NCBI GenBank assembly: GCA_026706565.1
Contig: JAPOYM010000105.1
Span: 1 to 34,189, forward strand
Length of the DNA stretch: 34,189 nucleotides
Direction: 5' to 3'
DNA from: a bacterium
GTDB taxonomy: Bacteria > Actinomycetota > Acidimicrobiia > Acidimicrobiales > CATQHL01
Positions 23,683 to 32,048 of this stretch are shown one piece after another. Both the position numbers and the translations under genes were made by a program. The notes beneath the pieces are model-generated. The model was not told the DNA's origin. It saw only the letters and a program-made list of their open reading frames with translations, and searched no databases. Positions within the stretch are counted from its first letter, which is position 1; every line of letters starts with the position of its first letter.

Positions 23683-23717
23683 TTGACACCAATCCGCCGA
23701 TGTGGCAACATTCGTAC
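23683..23717 (+). promoter_or_regulatory. Candidate promoter with overlapping LexA-like site in the lexA divergent region
   Basis: TTGACA (23683-23688) is a perfect -35 box; 17 bases later CAACAT (23706-23711) is a poor -10. Over that -10 lies CAAC-ATTC-GTAC (23706-23717), matching six of eight fixed bases of GAAC-N4-GTTC. On the minus strand TACGAAT (23716-23710) overlaps the same site and could be the -10 of the small membrane gene. Binding is inferred only. Confidence 0.35.
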
Positions 23718-23726
23718 CGGCGGTGG

Positions 23727-23807
23727 ATGGACATGCAGCAAACAAAAACGAATGGGTTCCGGCAGTGGGCCCTGTCGGGCCTCCGGCGACTGGTCGGCGG
23801 CGCATGA
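23727..23807 (+). CDS. Possible 26-residue leader peptide upstream of lexA
   Basis: An ATG at 23727 opens a 26-codon frame ending TGA at 23805-23807, encoding a polar start (MDMQQTKTNGFRQW) and a basic amphipathic end (ALSGLRRLVGGA). It lies downstream of the TTGACA box at 23683 and 87 bases before lexA. No good ribosome site is seen. The local base composition is less GC-rich than the genes, which argues against coding. It is listed as a possibility only. Confidence 0.2.
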   Translation: MDMQQTKTNGFRQWALSGLRRLVGGA

Positions 23808-23826
23808 CACCATTCATGACACCATT
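23803..23826. repeat. Exact 12-bp tandem repeat in the lexA upstream region
   Basis: The unit catgacaccatt occurs twice in tandem (23803-23814 and 23815-23826), directly before the candidate lexA -35 box. It could be a binding site for a regulator or a simple slippage product. Confidence 0.9.
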
Positions 23827-23853
23827 GTAACTCGAAACACCTGTACATATCCA
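23825..23853 (+). promoter_or_regulatory. lexA: Candidate lexA promoter with LexA-like operator in the spacer
   Basis: TTGTAA (23825-23830) and TATCCA (23848-23853) are 17 bases apart. In the spacer lies AAAC-ACCT-GTAC (23835-23846), six of eight fixed bases of the GAAC-N4-GTTC LexA box and the same AAC-N4-GTAC form as the site at 23706. LexA normally represses its own gene, so an operator here is expected. The match is imperfect. Confidence 0.4.
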
Positions 23854-23894
23854 GTCGGCAGATCCAGCACCTACGCACCCGCAAGGAGACCATC

Positions 23895-24575
23895 ATGAAC
23901 AGCCAGACCGACACCCGAAGCAGCGAGCACGACGCGCCGCGGCCCGCGACGCCCAGACTCTCCGAACGCCGCCAGGCGATCATCCACTTCGTGGCCGACT
24001 ACACCCGCGAGCGCGGCTACCCGCCGTCGGTGCGGGAGATCTGCAAGGCCGTGGGGCTCATCTCCCCGGCCTCGGTGCAGCGCCACCTAGTCATCCTCGA
24101 GCAGCAGGGTTTCGTGCGGCGCGACCCCGCCAAGCCCCGAGCCCTCGAGGTGCATTACGACCCGGTCTCGGGCCACGCCGTGGACCGCCACCCGGTGAGC
24201 TACGTGCCCCTCGTGGGCGACGTGGCGGCGGGCGCGGGCGTCCTGGCGCACGAGAACATCGAGGAGACCGTGCCGCTGCCCACGGAGTTCGTGGGCCACC
24301 AGGACGCCTTCTTGCTGCGCGTGCGCGGCGACTCGATGACCGGCGACGGCATCTTCGACGGCGACCTCCTCGTGGTGCGGATGCAGCACCTCGCCGGCGA
24401 GGGCGACATCGTCGTGGCGGGCCTCCCCGACGACGAGGCCGCCGTGAAGCGGTTCCACCGCGACGGGGACGAGGTGGTGCTCGTCTCCTCGAATCCCGAC
24501 TACCCGCCGCGCCGCTACCCGGCGAAGGACCTACGCATCTACGGCCGAGCCATCTCGGTGCTGCGCTCCCTCTGA
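23895..24575 (+). CDS. lexA: LexA repressor, SOS regulon
   Basis: LexA represses DNA-damage genes until RecA filaments trigger its self-cleavage. The 226 residues comprise a 20-residue polar extension, a winged helix-turn-helix (about 21-87, with GYPPSVREICKAVGLISPASVQRHL), and an S24 peptidase domain. The cleavage bond is A112-G113 in GDVAAGAGVLA; the catalytic pair is S147 (RGDSM) and K185 (AAVKRF). AAGGAG (23883-23888) is an ideal ribosome site for the ATG at 23895. The last 37 bases overlap the convergent dapE gene. Two candidate LexA sites lie upstream, and a better one precedes lhr. Confidence 0.96.
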   Translation: MNSQTDTRSSEHDAPRPATPRLSERRQAIIHFVADYTRERGYPPSVREICKAVGLISPASVQRHLVILEQQGFVRRDPAKPRALEVHYDPVSGHAVDRHPVSYVPLVGDVAAGAGVLAHENIEETVPLPTEFVGHQDAFLLRVRGDSMTGDGIFDGDLLVVRMQHLAGEGDIVVAGLPDDEAAVKRFHRDGDEVVLVSSNPDYPPRRYPAKDLRIYGRAISVLRSL

Positions 24576-25654
24576 CCGCCGATGACTGCGGCCAGCGCGC
24601 CGTAGACCGCCTCCAGGGCCCCGCGGCTCACGTACTCCCCCGCCGTGTGCGCCAACTCGCTGCGGCCGGGACCGAAGTTCAGCGCCGGCACGCCGCGGGC
24701 CGCGAAGAACGCCGCGTCGGTCCACCCGAGCTTGGCGCGCACCGCCCCCGCTCCCCCGCCGGCGCGCACGATCGCCGCCAGCAGCGGGTGGTCGAGTTGC
24801 GGCGCGGCCGCGGGCGCCGTCTCGGTCACCTCCAGGCTGTCGCCGTCCTCGAGGTGCGCCGCCAGCAGCGCCCCGACGGCCTCGGCGGCCTCGGCGGGCG
24901 TGCGGTCCGGGGCGAAGCGATGGTTCACCGCCAGGACGGCCTCGTCGGGCACCACATTGCCTGCGACCCCGCCGGAGACGCCCGTGGCGACCAACGCCTC
25001 GGCGTAGGCGCAGCCGTCGATGACGGGGCGGCGGGGCTCGTAGCTCGCCAGCGCCCCCAGCACGTCGGCCAGACGATGCACGGCGTTGCGGCCCATCCAG
25101 GGCCGCGCCGTGTGCGCCCGCTCGCCGCGCAGAGTCACCCGGAGGTGCATCGTGCCCTGGCAGCCCGCCTCGGGCGCCGCGCCGGTGGGCTCGCCGAGCA
25201 CCGCCGCGTCGGCCTCCAGCAGGTCGGGGCGCGCCGCGGCCACCTCCAGCAGCCCGCTGTGCTCCCGAGCGATCTCCTCGGCCGCGTACCACACGTAGGT
25301 CACATCGACCGACGGGCGGGCGACGCAGGCCGCGAGGGCCATCATCACCGCCAGCCCGCCCTTCATGTCGGCCGCGCCGAGGCCGGCGACGCGGTCGCCG
25401 TCGAGGCGGGGCTCCGCGTTGCCGTTGGGCGGCACCGTGTCGAGGTGGCCGGCGATCAGCAGCCGCTGCGGGCGCCCCAGCGCGGTGCGCGCCACCACGT
25501 TGTGGCCAATGCGGCTGGTCTCGAGCCAGCCGCACGCGGCGCACCACTCCTGCACTCGGTCGGCGATCGGGCCCTCGGCGCCGCTGACCGACGGGATGGC
25601 GACCAACTCGGCGGTCAGAGCCAGCAGGTCGACCTCCGGCGCCGCAGCGCTCAC
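24539..25654 (-). CDS. dapE: Succinyl-diaminopimelate desuccinylase
   Basis: DapE hydrolyses N-succinyl-LL-diaminopimelate to LL-diaminopimelate in lysine and cell-wall synthesis. It is a 371-residue M20 di-zinc peptidase with IAGHLDTVPPNG, GLGAADMKGGLA (bridging Asp), WYAAEEIA (catalytic Glu pair) and VLGEPTG. A dimerisation domain follows (about 175-290; RGERAHTARPWMGRNAVHRL), then the final metal ligand in FGPGRSELAHTAGEYV. It starts at GTG, 16 bases after dapD, giving a dapD-dapE operon that encodes two steps of the succinylase branch. Confidence 0.93.
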   Translation of the reverse strand: MSAAAPEVDLLALTAELVAIPSVSGAEGPIADRVQEWCAACGWLETSRIGHNVVARTALGRPQRLLIAGHLDTVPPNGNAEPRLDGDRVAGLGAADMKGGLAVMMALAACVARPSVDVTYVWYAAEEIAREHSGLLEVAAARPDLLEADAAVLGEPTGAAPEAGCQGTMHLRVTLRGERAHTARPWMGRNAVHRLADVLGALASYEPRRPVIDGCAYAEALVATGVSGGVAGNVVPDEAVLAVNHRFAPDRTPAEAAEAVGALLAAHLEDGDSLEVTETAPAAAPQLDHPLLAAIVRAGGGAGAVRAKLGWTDAAFFAARGVPALNFGPGRSELAHTAGEYVSRGALEAVYGALAAVIGGQRERSTEMARP

Positions 25655-25670
25655 CGCGCGGACCGCCCGT

Positions 25671-26504
25671 TCAGGTGGCCGCCCCGTGGTCGCGCAGCAC
25701 GTCGTTCAGCAGCGACTTGTCGTGCCGCTCGCCGCGCTTGAGGCGCTTCACCACCAGCACGCAGGGCAGGCCGAACTCCCCGCCGGTGAAGGTGCGCGGG
25801 CGGGTGCCCGCTACGGCAACGCACCACGGCGGCACGACCCCGCGCCCCAGCTCCTCGCCGGTGGCGGCGTCGATGACCGGAATGGACCCGGTGAGGATGC
25901 AGCCGGCGCCCACCACGGCGCCCTCACCGACGCGGGCGCCGTCGGCCACGATGCAGCGGCTCCCGATCAGGCACTCGTCGCCCACGATGACCGGGGTGGC
26001 CTGCGGCGGCTCCAGCACGCCGCCGATGCCCACGCCGCCGGAGAGGTGTACGTTCCGGCCGATCTGGGCGCACGACCCCACCGTCGCCCAGGTGTCCACC
26101 ATGGAGTTGGCCCCCACGTAGGCCCCGATGTTCACGTAGCTGGGCATCATCACGACCCCGGGCGCCAGGTGGCTGCCCCACCGGGCCGAGGCGCCCGGCA
26201 CCACGCGGACGCCCTGCTGTCGGTAGCGGGTCTTCAGGGGGATCTTGTCGGCGTACTCGAACGGCCCCAGCTCGGTGGTCGAGATCTCCGAGAGCTTGAA
26301 TAGCAGCAGGATGGCCTGCTTGAGCCACTCGTGGACGACCACGTCGCCGTCCGGGGCCGCTTCGGCCACCCGCACCTCGCCGGAGTCCAGCAGACCGATC
26401 GCCTCGTGGACCGCCCGCCGGGCCTCCTCGTCGCCGGCCGACAGCCCGGCGCGGCCCCTCCAGAACTCGCCGATCTGGGCCTTGAGGTCAGCGCGGTAGA
26501 TCAT
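25671..26504 (-). CDS. dapD: 2,3,4,5-Tetrahydropyridine-2,6-dicarboxylate N-succinyltransferase
   Basis: DapD transfers succinyl from succinyl-CoA to tetrahydrodipicolinate. The 277-residue protein has a helical N-terminal domain (about 1-95) and a left-handed beta-helix of hexapeptide repeats (about 100-235; VVMMPSYVNIGAYVGANSMVD is typical), and ends in a short beta domain with GVVPPWCVAVAGTRP. Length and motifs match the E. coli-type DapD, not the longer form of mycobacteria (about 317 residues). The ATG is at 26504 and dapE follows after 16 bases. Confidence 0.95.
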   Translation of the reverse strand: MIYRADLKAQIGEFWRGRAGLSAGDEEARRAVHEAIGLLDSGEVRVAEAAPDGDVVVHEWLKQAILLLFKLSEISTTELGPFEYADKIPLKTRYRQQGVRVVPGASARWGSHLAPGVVMMPSYVNIGAYVGANSMVDTWATVGSCAQIGRNVHLSGGVGIGGVLEPPQATPVIVGDECLIGSRCIVADGARVGEGAVVGAGCILTGSIPVIDAATGEELGRGVVPPWCVAVAGTRPRTFTGGEFGLPCVLVVKRLKRGERHDKSLLNDVLRDHGAAT

Positions 26505-26575
26505 GGGCGCAGGCTATCGGGGCGGCCGGGGCGCCTCGGCGGGAAGCCAGGGAGCGTTTCGGCCTCACCGCGCCT

Positions 26576-26607
26576 GCAGGTCGAACTCGGCCTACAGGTC
26601 GAACTCG
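26576..26607. repeat. 18-bp-period duplication at the 3' end of livK
   Basis: caggtcgaactcg occurs at 26577-26589 and 26595-26607. Read on the minus strand, the gene ends DEFDL-stop, and in frame right behind the TAG come the codons AEFDLQAR-stop. The second copy has CAG (Gln) where the first has the TAG stop, so the present stop may be a CAG-to-TAG change after a duplication. Confidence 0.85.
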
Positions 26608-28172
26608 TCAGTGAGCGGCGAGTCGACGATCATGAGGTCGCGCAGGAACACCGGCGGGCGCTCTGGGTCGAACGCCTTGATGCGCACGGCGCTGGTGGGG
26701 CGGCGGTTCTCCGGCGTGCCGTAGACGTAGTTCTCTGCGGCCAGGCCGTCGAGGTCTACTTCGCCGAGCTGCGCCAAGGCGTTGCGGACGCCCTCACGGC
26801 TGAAGTCGCCCAGCTCGGCCGCCTTCTCCAGAAGGGCGTGTACGGAGATCTGCAGGATGTAGCCCGACAGCAGGAAGTTCGTGACGCTGCCGGCGCCGTA
26901 GCGCTCGAACCGCTCGTGGAACTTGGCGATGCCGGGAACCGACACCTCGGTCAGCTCGGGCGAGTCGAGCGCCACGTAGAACTTGGCGTAAAGGTCGGGG
27001 TTGCCGGCCGCGAAGAGGTTGAGGTACGACGGGAGCAGGCCCAGCCAGACCGGATCGAGTCCCTGGCCGGCGGCTTCGGCCAGGATGGCGTTCTGCTCGG
27101 TGGGGACCGTGGCAGCGAAGACCACCGTGCAGCCCGCGTCGGCGAACGCCGCCACCTGCGCCGTGAAGGACCGGTCGCCCCTGTTGATGGTCTGGGTCTC
27201 GGCCAGGGTGAACCCCAGGCGGTCGGCGGCGAACTCCATGCCCCGCAGGGAGTCCCGGCCGTACTTGTCGTTGACGTAGACGGCGCAGTAAGTGTCGGAG
27301 GGCTTCGCCAGCCCCGAGAGGTTCACGTACCACTCCGCCAAGTTGATGGCCTCGTACTCGTAGGCGGCCGCACTGGGCATCAGCAGCGGCTCGTTCGCCC
27401 AGGCGCCCGCCAGCGAGCCCGGCACGGCCACGATGCCGTCCTCGGTCAAGAACTCCAGCAGGGCCTGCACCGGCGGCGTGGAGAGCACCTCGGCGAACAT
27501 CACGACCTCGTCCTTGAGGCGCTGGTACTCCTGCACCGTCTGGCCCTCGGAGTCCTTGGTGTCGCCGACGGCCAGCTCCACCCGGTACCTGCCGGCCACG
27601 CCGCCCAGCTCGTCGTTCACCCAGTCCCAGTAGAGCTGCGAGCCGGCCAGCAGCGGGCCGCCGATGATGGCCAGAGGCCCGGACTGGTCGACCAGGTAGC
27701 CGAGCGTGAGGGTCTCGCCGTCGAAGCCGGTAGCCGGCTGCGGCTCGGGGGCCTCTTCGGGCGGCGCCTCCGGAGCAGGTGCAGGCTCGGGAGGCGGCGC
27801 GGGGTCCGCGTCGTCAGCCGACGGGACAGGGGGCGCAGGGGGCGGCGCGTCGTCAGCCGACGGGGCGGGCGGCGCAGGATCATCGACGGCGGGCGGCGGG
27901 GCCTCAGCCGACGGGGCGGGCGGCGCAGGATCATCAGCGGCGGGCGGCGGTTCGGGCGGCGCGTCGTCACCCGGCGGGGCGGGCGGCGCGTCGTCAGCCA
28001 GCGGGGCAGGGGGTGCAGGATCATCGACGGCGGGCGGCGGCGCGCTGGTAGCGTCGTCGCTTGCGCACGCGGCCCCCAGCAGGGCGACCGCGGCGATCAG
28101 GGCGGCCCAGCGGGACCGCGAGGCGCCGCGCCCCCCCGAGCCGAGCCTGCGTGCCGCGCGGGCCTGCTTCAT
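26592..28172 (-). CDS. livK: Branched-chain amino acid-type ABC transporter substrate-binding lipoprotein
   Basis: The predicted 526-residue precursor has a basic N-terminus, a hydrophobic helix and a lipobox-like LLGAAC (C36), so it should be a membrane-anchored lipoprotein. Residues 37-147 are an unusual linker of Pro, Asp, Ala and Ser in repeats such as DDPAPPAPSA. The ligand-binding domain (Peripla_BP_6 type) runs from about 150 to the end, with LTLGYLVDQSGPL, AVYVNDKYGRDSLRG and AEAAGQGLDPVW. The ATG at 28172 has a strong GAGGAGG site; the longer frame upstream is a shadow. It is the last gene of the liv cluster. Substrate could be amino acids, amides or urea-like compounds; it cannot be fixed by eye. 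Confidence 0.88.
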   Translation of the reverse strand: MKQARAARRLGSGGRGASRSRWAALIAAVALLGAACASDDATSAPPPAVDDPAPPAPLADDAPPAPPGDDAPPEPPPAADDPAPPAPSAEAPPPAVDDPAPPAPSADDAPPPAPPVPSADDADPAPPPEPAPAPEAPPEEAPEPQPATGFDGETLTLGYLVDQSGPLAIIGGPLLAGSQLYWDWVNDELGGVAGRYRVELAVGDTKDSEGQTVQEYQRLKDEVVMFAEVLSTPPVQALLEFLTEDGIVAVPGSLAGAWANEPLLMPSAAAYEYEAINLAEWYVNLSGLAKPSDTYCAVYVNDKYGRDSLRGMEFAADRLGFTLAETQTINRGDRSFTAQVAAFADAGCTVVFAATVPTEQNAILAEAAGQGLDPVWLGLLPSYLNLFAAGNPDLYAKFYVALDSPELTEVSVPGIAKFHERFERYGAGSVTNFLLSGYILQISVHALLEKAAELGDFSREGVRNALAQLGEVDLDGLAAENYVYGTPENRRPTSAVRIKAFDPERPPVFLRDLMIVDSPLTDEFDL

Positions 28173-28218
28173 GGACGCCTCCTCATGGCTCACGGGCCAC
28201 TGCGTCGCTCCTGTCGCA

Positions 28219-28247
28219 GCGGGAAGGACCCGGTCCCGGATTTCCGC
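28219..28247 (-). other. Hairpin between livM and livK
   Basis: In the minus-strand RNA GCGGAAA and GGAC pair with GTCC and TTCCCGC, with a CGG loop, one A-C mismatch and a 4-base bulge. The core ggacccggtcc (28226-28236) is an almost perfect palindrome. It sits in the 80-base gap between the livM stop and the livK start. It has no T tract. It may stabilise or separate the livK message, which is usually needed in excess. Confidence 0.4.
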
Positions 28248-28252
28248 CCATC

Positions 28253-29428
28253 CTATCCAGCGCCCGGACGGCGGCTCGCCCGCCCGGCCCAGCGGACCCG
28301 CAGCGACCGCACTGCCCCGGCGATGCCCTGCGGCTGGAACAGCAGGGCCAGCACCAGCAGCAGCCCGAACAGCAACTCGCTGAACGCCGCGGTGCTGAAC
28401 AGCGGCTCGGCGGCGGCGACCTCGGACACCAGCGGCCGGCCGAGGCCGGGGAGGGTCACGTCGAGGTAGCTCACGAACTCCTTCACCAACTCCGGCAGCG
28501 GCCCCAGCAGCAGTGCGCCGAGGATCGCCCCGTACACCGTCCCCATGCCCCCGACGATGATGATGGCCACGAAGCGGATGGACAGGAAGAGTTCCGCCAG
28601 CGGCTCGTTGGGGGTGATGAAGCGCAGTCCCACGGCGTAGACGGCGCCGGCCGCCGAGGCCATGGCGGCTGAGACGGCGAAGGCGGCGATCTTGTAGCGG
28701 GCGTTGCTGACCCCGATCACCTCGGCGGCCGAGTCGCGGTCCCGGATGGCCTGCATGGCTCGGCCGGGGCGGGTGCGAACGAGGTTCCGCACCCCGAGCG
28801 CGCTGATGCCGACGAGGATCCACGACAGGTAGAAGAGGCCCTGCTCGCGGCTCAGCCGCTGGCCGAAGGCGCTCATGTCGGCGAAGTCCAGGCCGCCGAG
28901 GGCCAGCGGCGCCTTGTTGGTGGAGATGCCGTCGAAGCCTCCCGTGAAGCCCTCCCAGTTCCGGGCGACATGGGTCACGACGAAGATGAGCGCCAAGGTC
29001 ACCACCACCAGGTAGTTGCCCCGCAGGCGCAGAGCGAACGGGCCCACCAGCGCCCCTATGACGGCGCCGGCGGCTGCCGCTGCAGCCAGCCACGCCGGCA
29101 ACGGCCAGCCCCAGCCAGCGCCGAAGAACGCCGCCAGGTAGCCGCCCACGGTCAGGAACGCGGCGTGGCCCAGCGACACCTGCCCGCAGAACCCCGTCAG
29201 CAGGCTGAGCCCCAGCGCGGCCACCGCGAAGGTGCCGGCGTTGGCCAGCACCGTGATCCAGAACGGATCGTCCAGCACCAGCGGGCAGACCGCCACGCCC
29301 GCCGCGCCGGCGGCGGCCATGATCTTGGCGCCGGCGGACGGCAGCAGCGGGTTGGCCGAAGCCCCTCCAGGGCGCGCCGGGCGCGTCGGGTCAGGCGAGG
29401 GCAGCAGGCGGCGCAGGAGCCCCCTCAT
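28253..29428 (-). CDS. livM: Branched-chain amino acid-type ABC transporter permease LivM
   Basis: This 391-residue permease forms one half of the membrane channel. After a charged Pro-rich N-terminal stretch (about 1-33) come about nine to ten membrane helices. Family blocks include LSLLTGFCGQVSLGHAAFLTVGGY and the cytoplasmic coupling region RTRPGRAMQAIRDRDSAAEVIGV, followed by FVAIIIVGGMGTVYGAILGA. The start is the ATG overlapping the livH stop (ATGA at 29425-29428); the longer frame upstream is a shadow. Confidence 0.92.
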   Translation of the reverse strand: MRGLLRRLLPSPDPTRPARPGGASANPLLPSAGAKIMAAAGAAGVAVCPLVLDDPFWITVLANAGTFAVAALGLSLLTGFCGQVSLGHAAFLTVGGYLAAFFGAGWGWPLPAWLAAAAAAGAVIGALVGPFALRLRGNYLVVVTLALIFVVTHVARNWEGFTGGFDGISTNKAPLALGGLDFADMSAFGQRLSREQGLFYLSWILVGISALGVRNLVRTRPGRAMQAIRDRDSAAEVIGVSNARYKIAAFAVSAAMASAAGAVYAVGLRFITPNEPLAELFLSIRFVAIIIVGGMGTVYGAILGALLLGPLPELVKEFVSYLDVTLPGLGRPLVSEVAAAEPLFSTAAFSELLFGLLLVLALLFQPQGIAGAVRSLRVRWAGRASRRPGAG

Positions 29429-30318
29429 ACCCGCTCCACCCGCCTCGTGCCCAGCAGCCCCTCGGGGCGCCACAGCAGCACCGCCACCATCACCGCGTAG
29501 GGGACCACAGTCTCGGCGTTCGATCCCAGCCAGGAAACGTCCAGGTAGCCCTGCGACATGACCTCGGCCACGCCGATCAGCGCGCCGCCGAGGACAGCGC
29601 CGCCGATGGAGTCCAGCCCGCCGAGGATCATGGCCGGGAACGCCGCCAAGGCGGTGAAGCCGACGGCCGGCGACAGGGCGCCGCCGCCCCGGCTGACCAG
29701 CATCACGCCCGCCACCGGTGCGGTCGCCGCGGCCACAGCCCAAGACACCGCGAACGACCGCCCCGGAGAGATGCCCTGGGCTGCGGCCGCCTCCTGGTCC
29801 GCAGCGGTGGCGCGCATCGCCAGACCGGTGCGGGAATAGCGGAAGAAACCGAAGAACGCCGCCAGCAGCACCGCCGCGGAGACCATGCTCCACAGGTCGG
29901 CGTGGCGCAGCGTCACCTCGCCGAGCCGGCTGCGCCCGTTGCCCCACGGCACGCTGAGCACCAGCCCGGGCATGGTCCAGACCGCACGGACTACCTGCTC
30001 GATGACCAGCAGGAGACCCAGCGTGATCAGCACGACCGCGAAGGCGGGCCTGCCCACCATGGGCCGAATCGCCAGCCGTTCCAGGAACATCCCCACGGCG
30101 GCCATCGCCAGCATCGCCAGCACCAACCCCAGCCAGAACGGCAGACCCCAGTCACCGCCGAACTGGTAGACCATGTAGGCGCCGAGGGTGACGAAACCCC
30201 CTTGGGCGAAGTTGAAGGCGCCGCTCGACTTGTAGACCACCACGAAGCCCAGCGCCACTAGGGCGTAGATGCCGCCGAGAGCGACCCCCGACAGCAGCAG
30301 CTGGAGGAACTTGTCCAT
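29425..30318 (-). CDS. livH: Branched-chain amino acid-type ABC transporter permease LivH
   Basis: This 297-residue permease, the other half of the channel, has eight or so helices and the LivH blocks GVALGGIYALVALGFVVVYKSSGAFNFAQGG-type N-terminus, RYSRTGLAMRATAADQEAAAAQGI (coupling helix) and FPAMILGGLDSIGGAVLGGALIG. Its ATG shares one base with the livG stop (TGATG), and it overlaps livM by 4 nt. Confidence 0.93.
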   Translation of the reverse strand: MDKFLQLLLSGVALGGIYALVALGFVVVYKSSGAFNFAQGGFVTLGAYMVYQFGGDWGLPFWLGLVLAMLAMAAVGMFLERLAIRPMVGRPAFAVVLITLGLLLVIEQVVRAVWTMPGLVLSVPWGNGRSRLGEVTLRHADLWSMVSAAVLLAAFFGFFRYSRTGLAMRATAADQEAAAAQGISPGRSFAVSWAVAAATAPVAGVMLVSRGGGALSPAVGFTALAAFPAMILGGLDSIGGAVLGGALIGVAEVMSQGYLDVSWLGSNAETVVPYAVMVAVLLWRPEGLLGTRRVERV

Positions 30319-31131
30319 CAGCTCGCCGCGCCGCTCCCGGCGGCGCCGAGGTAGGCCTCGACCACCGCGGGATGGTTCGACACCGACTCGGGGCCACCGG
30401 AGGCGATGACGGCGCCGAAGTTCATGGCCACCGCGCGGTCGGCCACCTCCAGGACGAGATGCATGCGGTGCTCCACCAGCAGCATGGTGAGGCCCATCTC
30501 GGCCCTGATGCCGCTCAGCAGCCCCCCGGCCTCGTCGGCTTCGGCGCTGCTCATGCCCGCTACGGGCTCGTCCAGCAGCAGCAGGCGAGGCTCGGCGGCC
30601 AAGGCGCGCCCGATCTCGACGCGCTTCTGCACGCCGTAGGGCAGCAGGCCCACCGGGCGCCCCACGTAGCCGCCGAGGCCCAGGAAATCCACCAGTTCGG
30701 CGCAGCGCCGGCGGTGCAGGATCTCCTCCCGGCGCGCCCGGCCGAGCCAGACGGCGCCTGCCAGCAGGCCCGTTCGCATGAGCGTGTGGCGGCCGAGCAT
30801 GAGGTTGTCGACAACGTCGAGGTTCTCGAAGAGCGCCAGGTTCTGGAAGGTGCGGGCCACGCCCGCCGCGGCGATCCGGGAGGGGCGCATGCCGATGAGG
30901 TCGGTCTCCTCGAAGAGCACCGCACCCTGCTGCGGGCGGTACACGCCGCTGATGCAGTTGAACATCGACGTCTTGCCGGCGCCGTTGGGGCCGATCAGCG
31001 CCACGAGCTCACCGGGGTACACGCTGAACGACACGTCGTCGAGCGCCCGAAGGCCCCCGAACGACAGGCTCACCCCCTCCGAGCGCAGCAGCGGCGTCAC
31101 GATGCCGGCCGGGGCGCTCCCGGCGTCGGTC

Positions 31132-31139
<8 letters not shown>
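30318..31139 (-). CDS. livG: ABC transporter ATP-binding protein LivG
   Basis: This 273-residue ATPase has Walker A GPNGAGKTS, the LivG-typical VARTFQNLALF, a variant signature LPYGVQKRVEIGRALA (LPYG in place of LSGG, usual for LivG), and Walker B LLLLDEPVAGM. Its C-terminal region ends VVEAYLGAA, as in LivG relatives. The ATG at 31139 overlaps the livF end by 8 nt; upstream codons in the same frame are a shadow of livF. Confidence 0.94.
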
Positions 31140-31884
<745 letters not shown>

Positions 31885-31892
31885 CGCCGCGC

Positions 31893-31982
31893 ACCGTACC
31901 AGCGCGCCCCGGGGCCCGGCCGGAGTGCGGCGACGCGCTCGGAGCGGGCGACGACCGTACCAGTGCGCGCCCCGGGGCTCGG
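31893..31982. repeat. Imperfect direct repeat in the livF/lhr gap, period about 61
   Basis: accgtaccagcgcgccccggggcccgg (31893-31919) recurs as a 29-base copy at 31954-31982, with a 2-base insertion and two changes. It fills the divergent region between livF and lhr. No function is visible. Confidence 0.75.
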
Positions 31983-32048
31983 CACTGCCGACGAGCGGGG
32001 CGCGCCTATCGTTCGCCCTGCGGAGGCGCGCGCTGCGCTAGCCTCGTC

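Noticed and set aside
23747-23760. LexA box in acgaatgggttcc upstream of lexA
   Set aside because: The half-sites GAAT and GTTC are only 2 bases apart rather than 4, so it does not fit the operator geometry.
27706-28383. Gly/Ala/Ser-rich plus-strand ORF resembling PE-PGRS or silk-like protein
   Set aside because: It is the mirror image of the Pro/Asp linker of LivK and has no start signal.
26331-28469. Plus-strand 712-codon ORF opposite livK
   Set aside because: It is low-complexity antisense of the binding protein and its linker; the minus strand has lipobox, ribosome site and domain.
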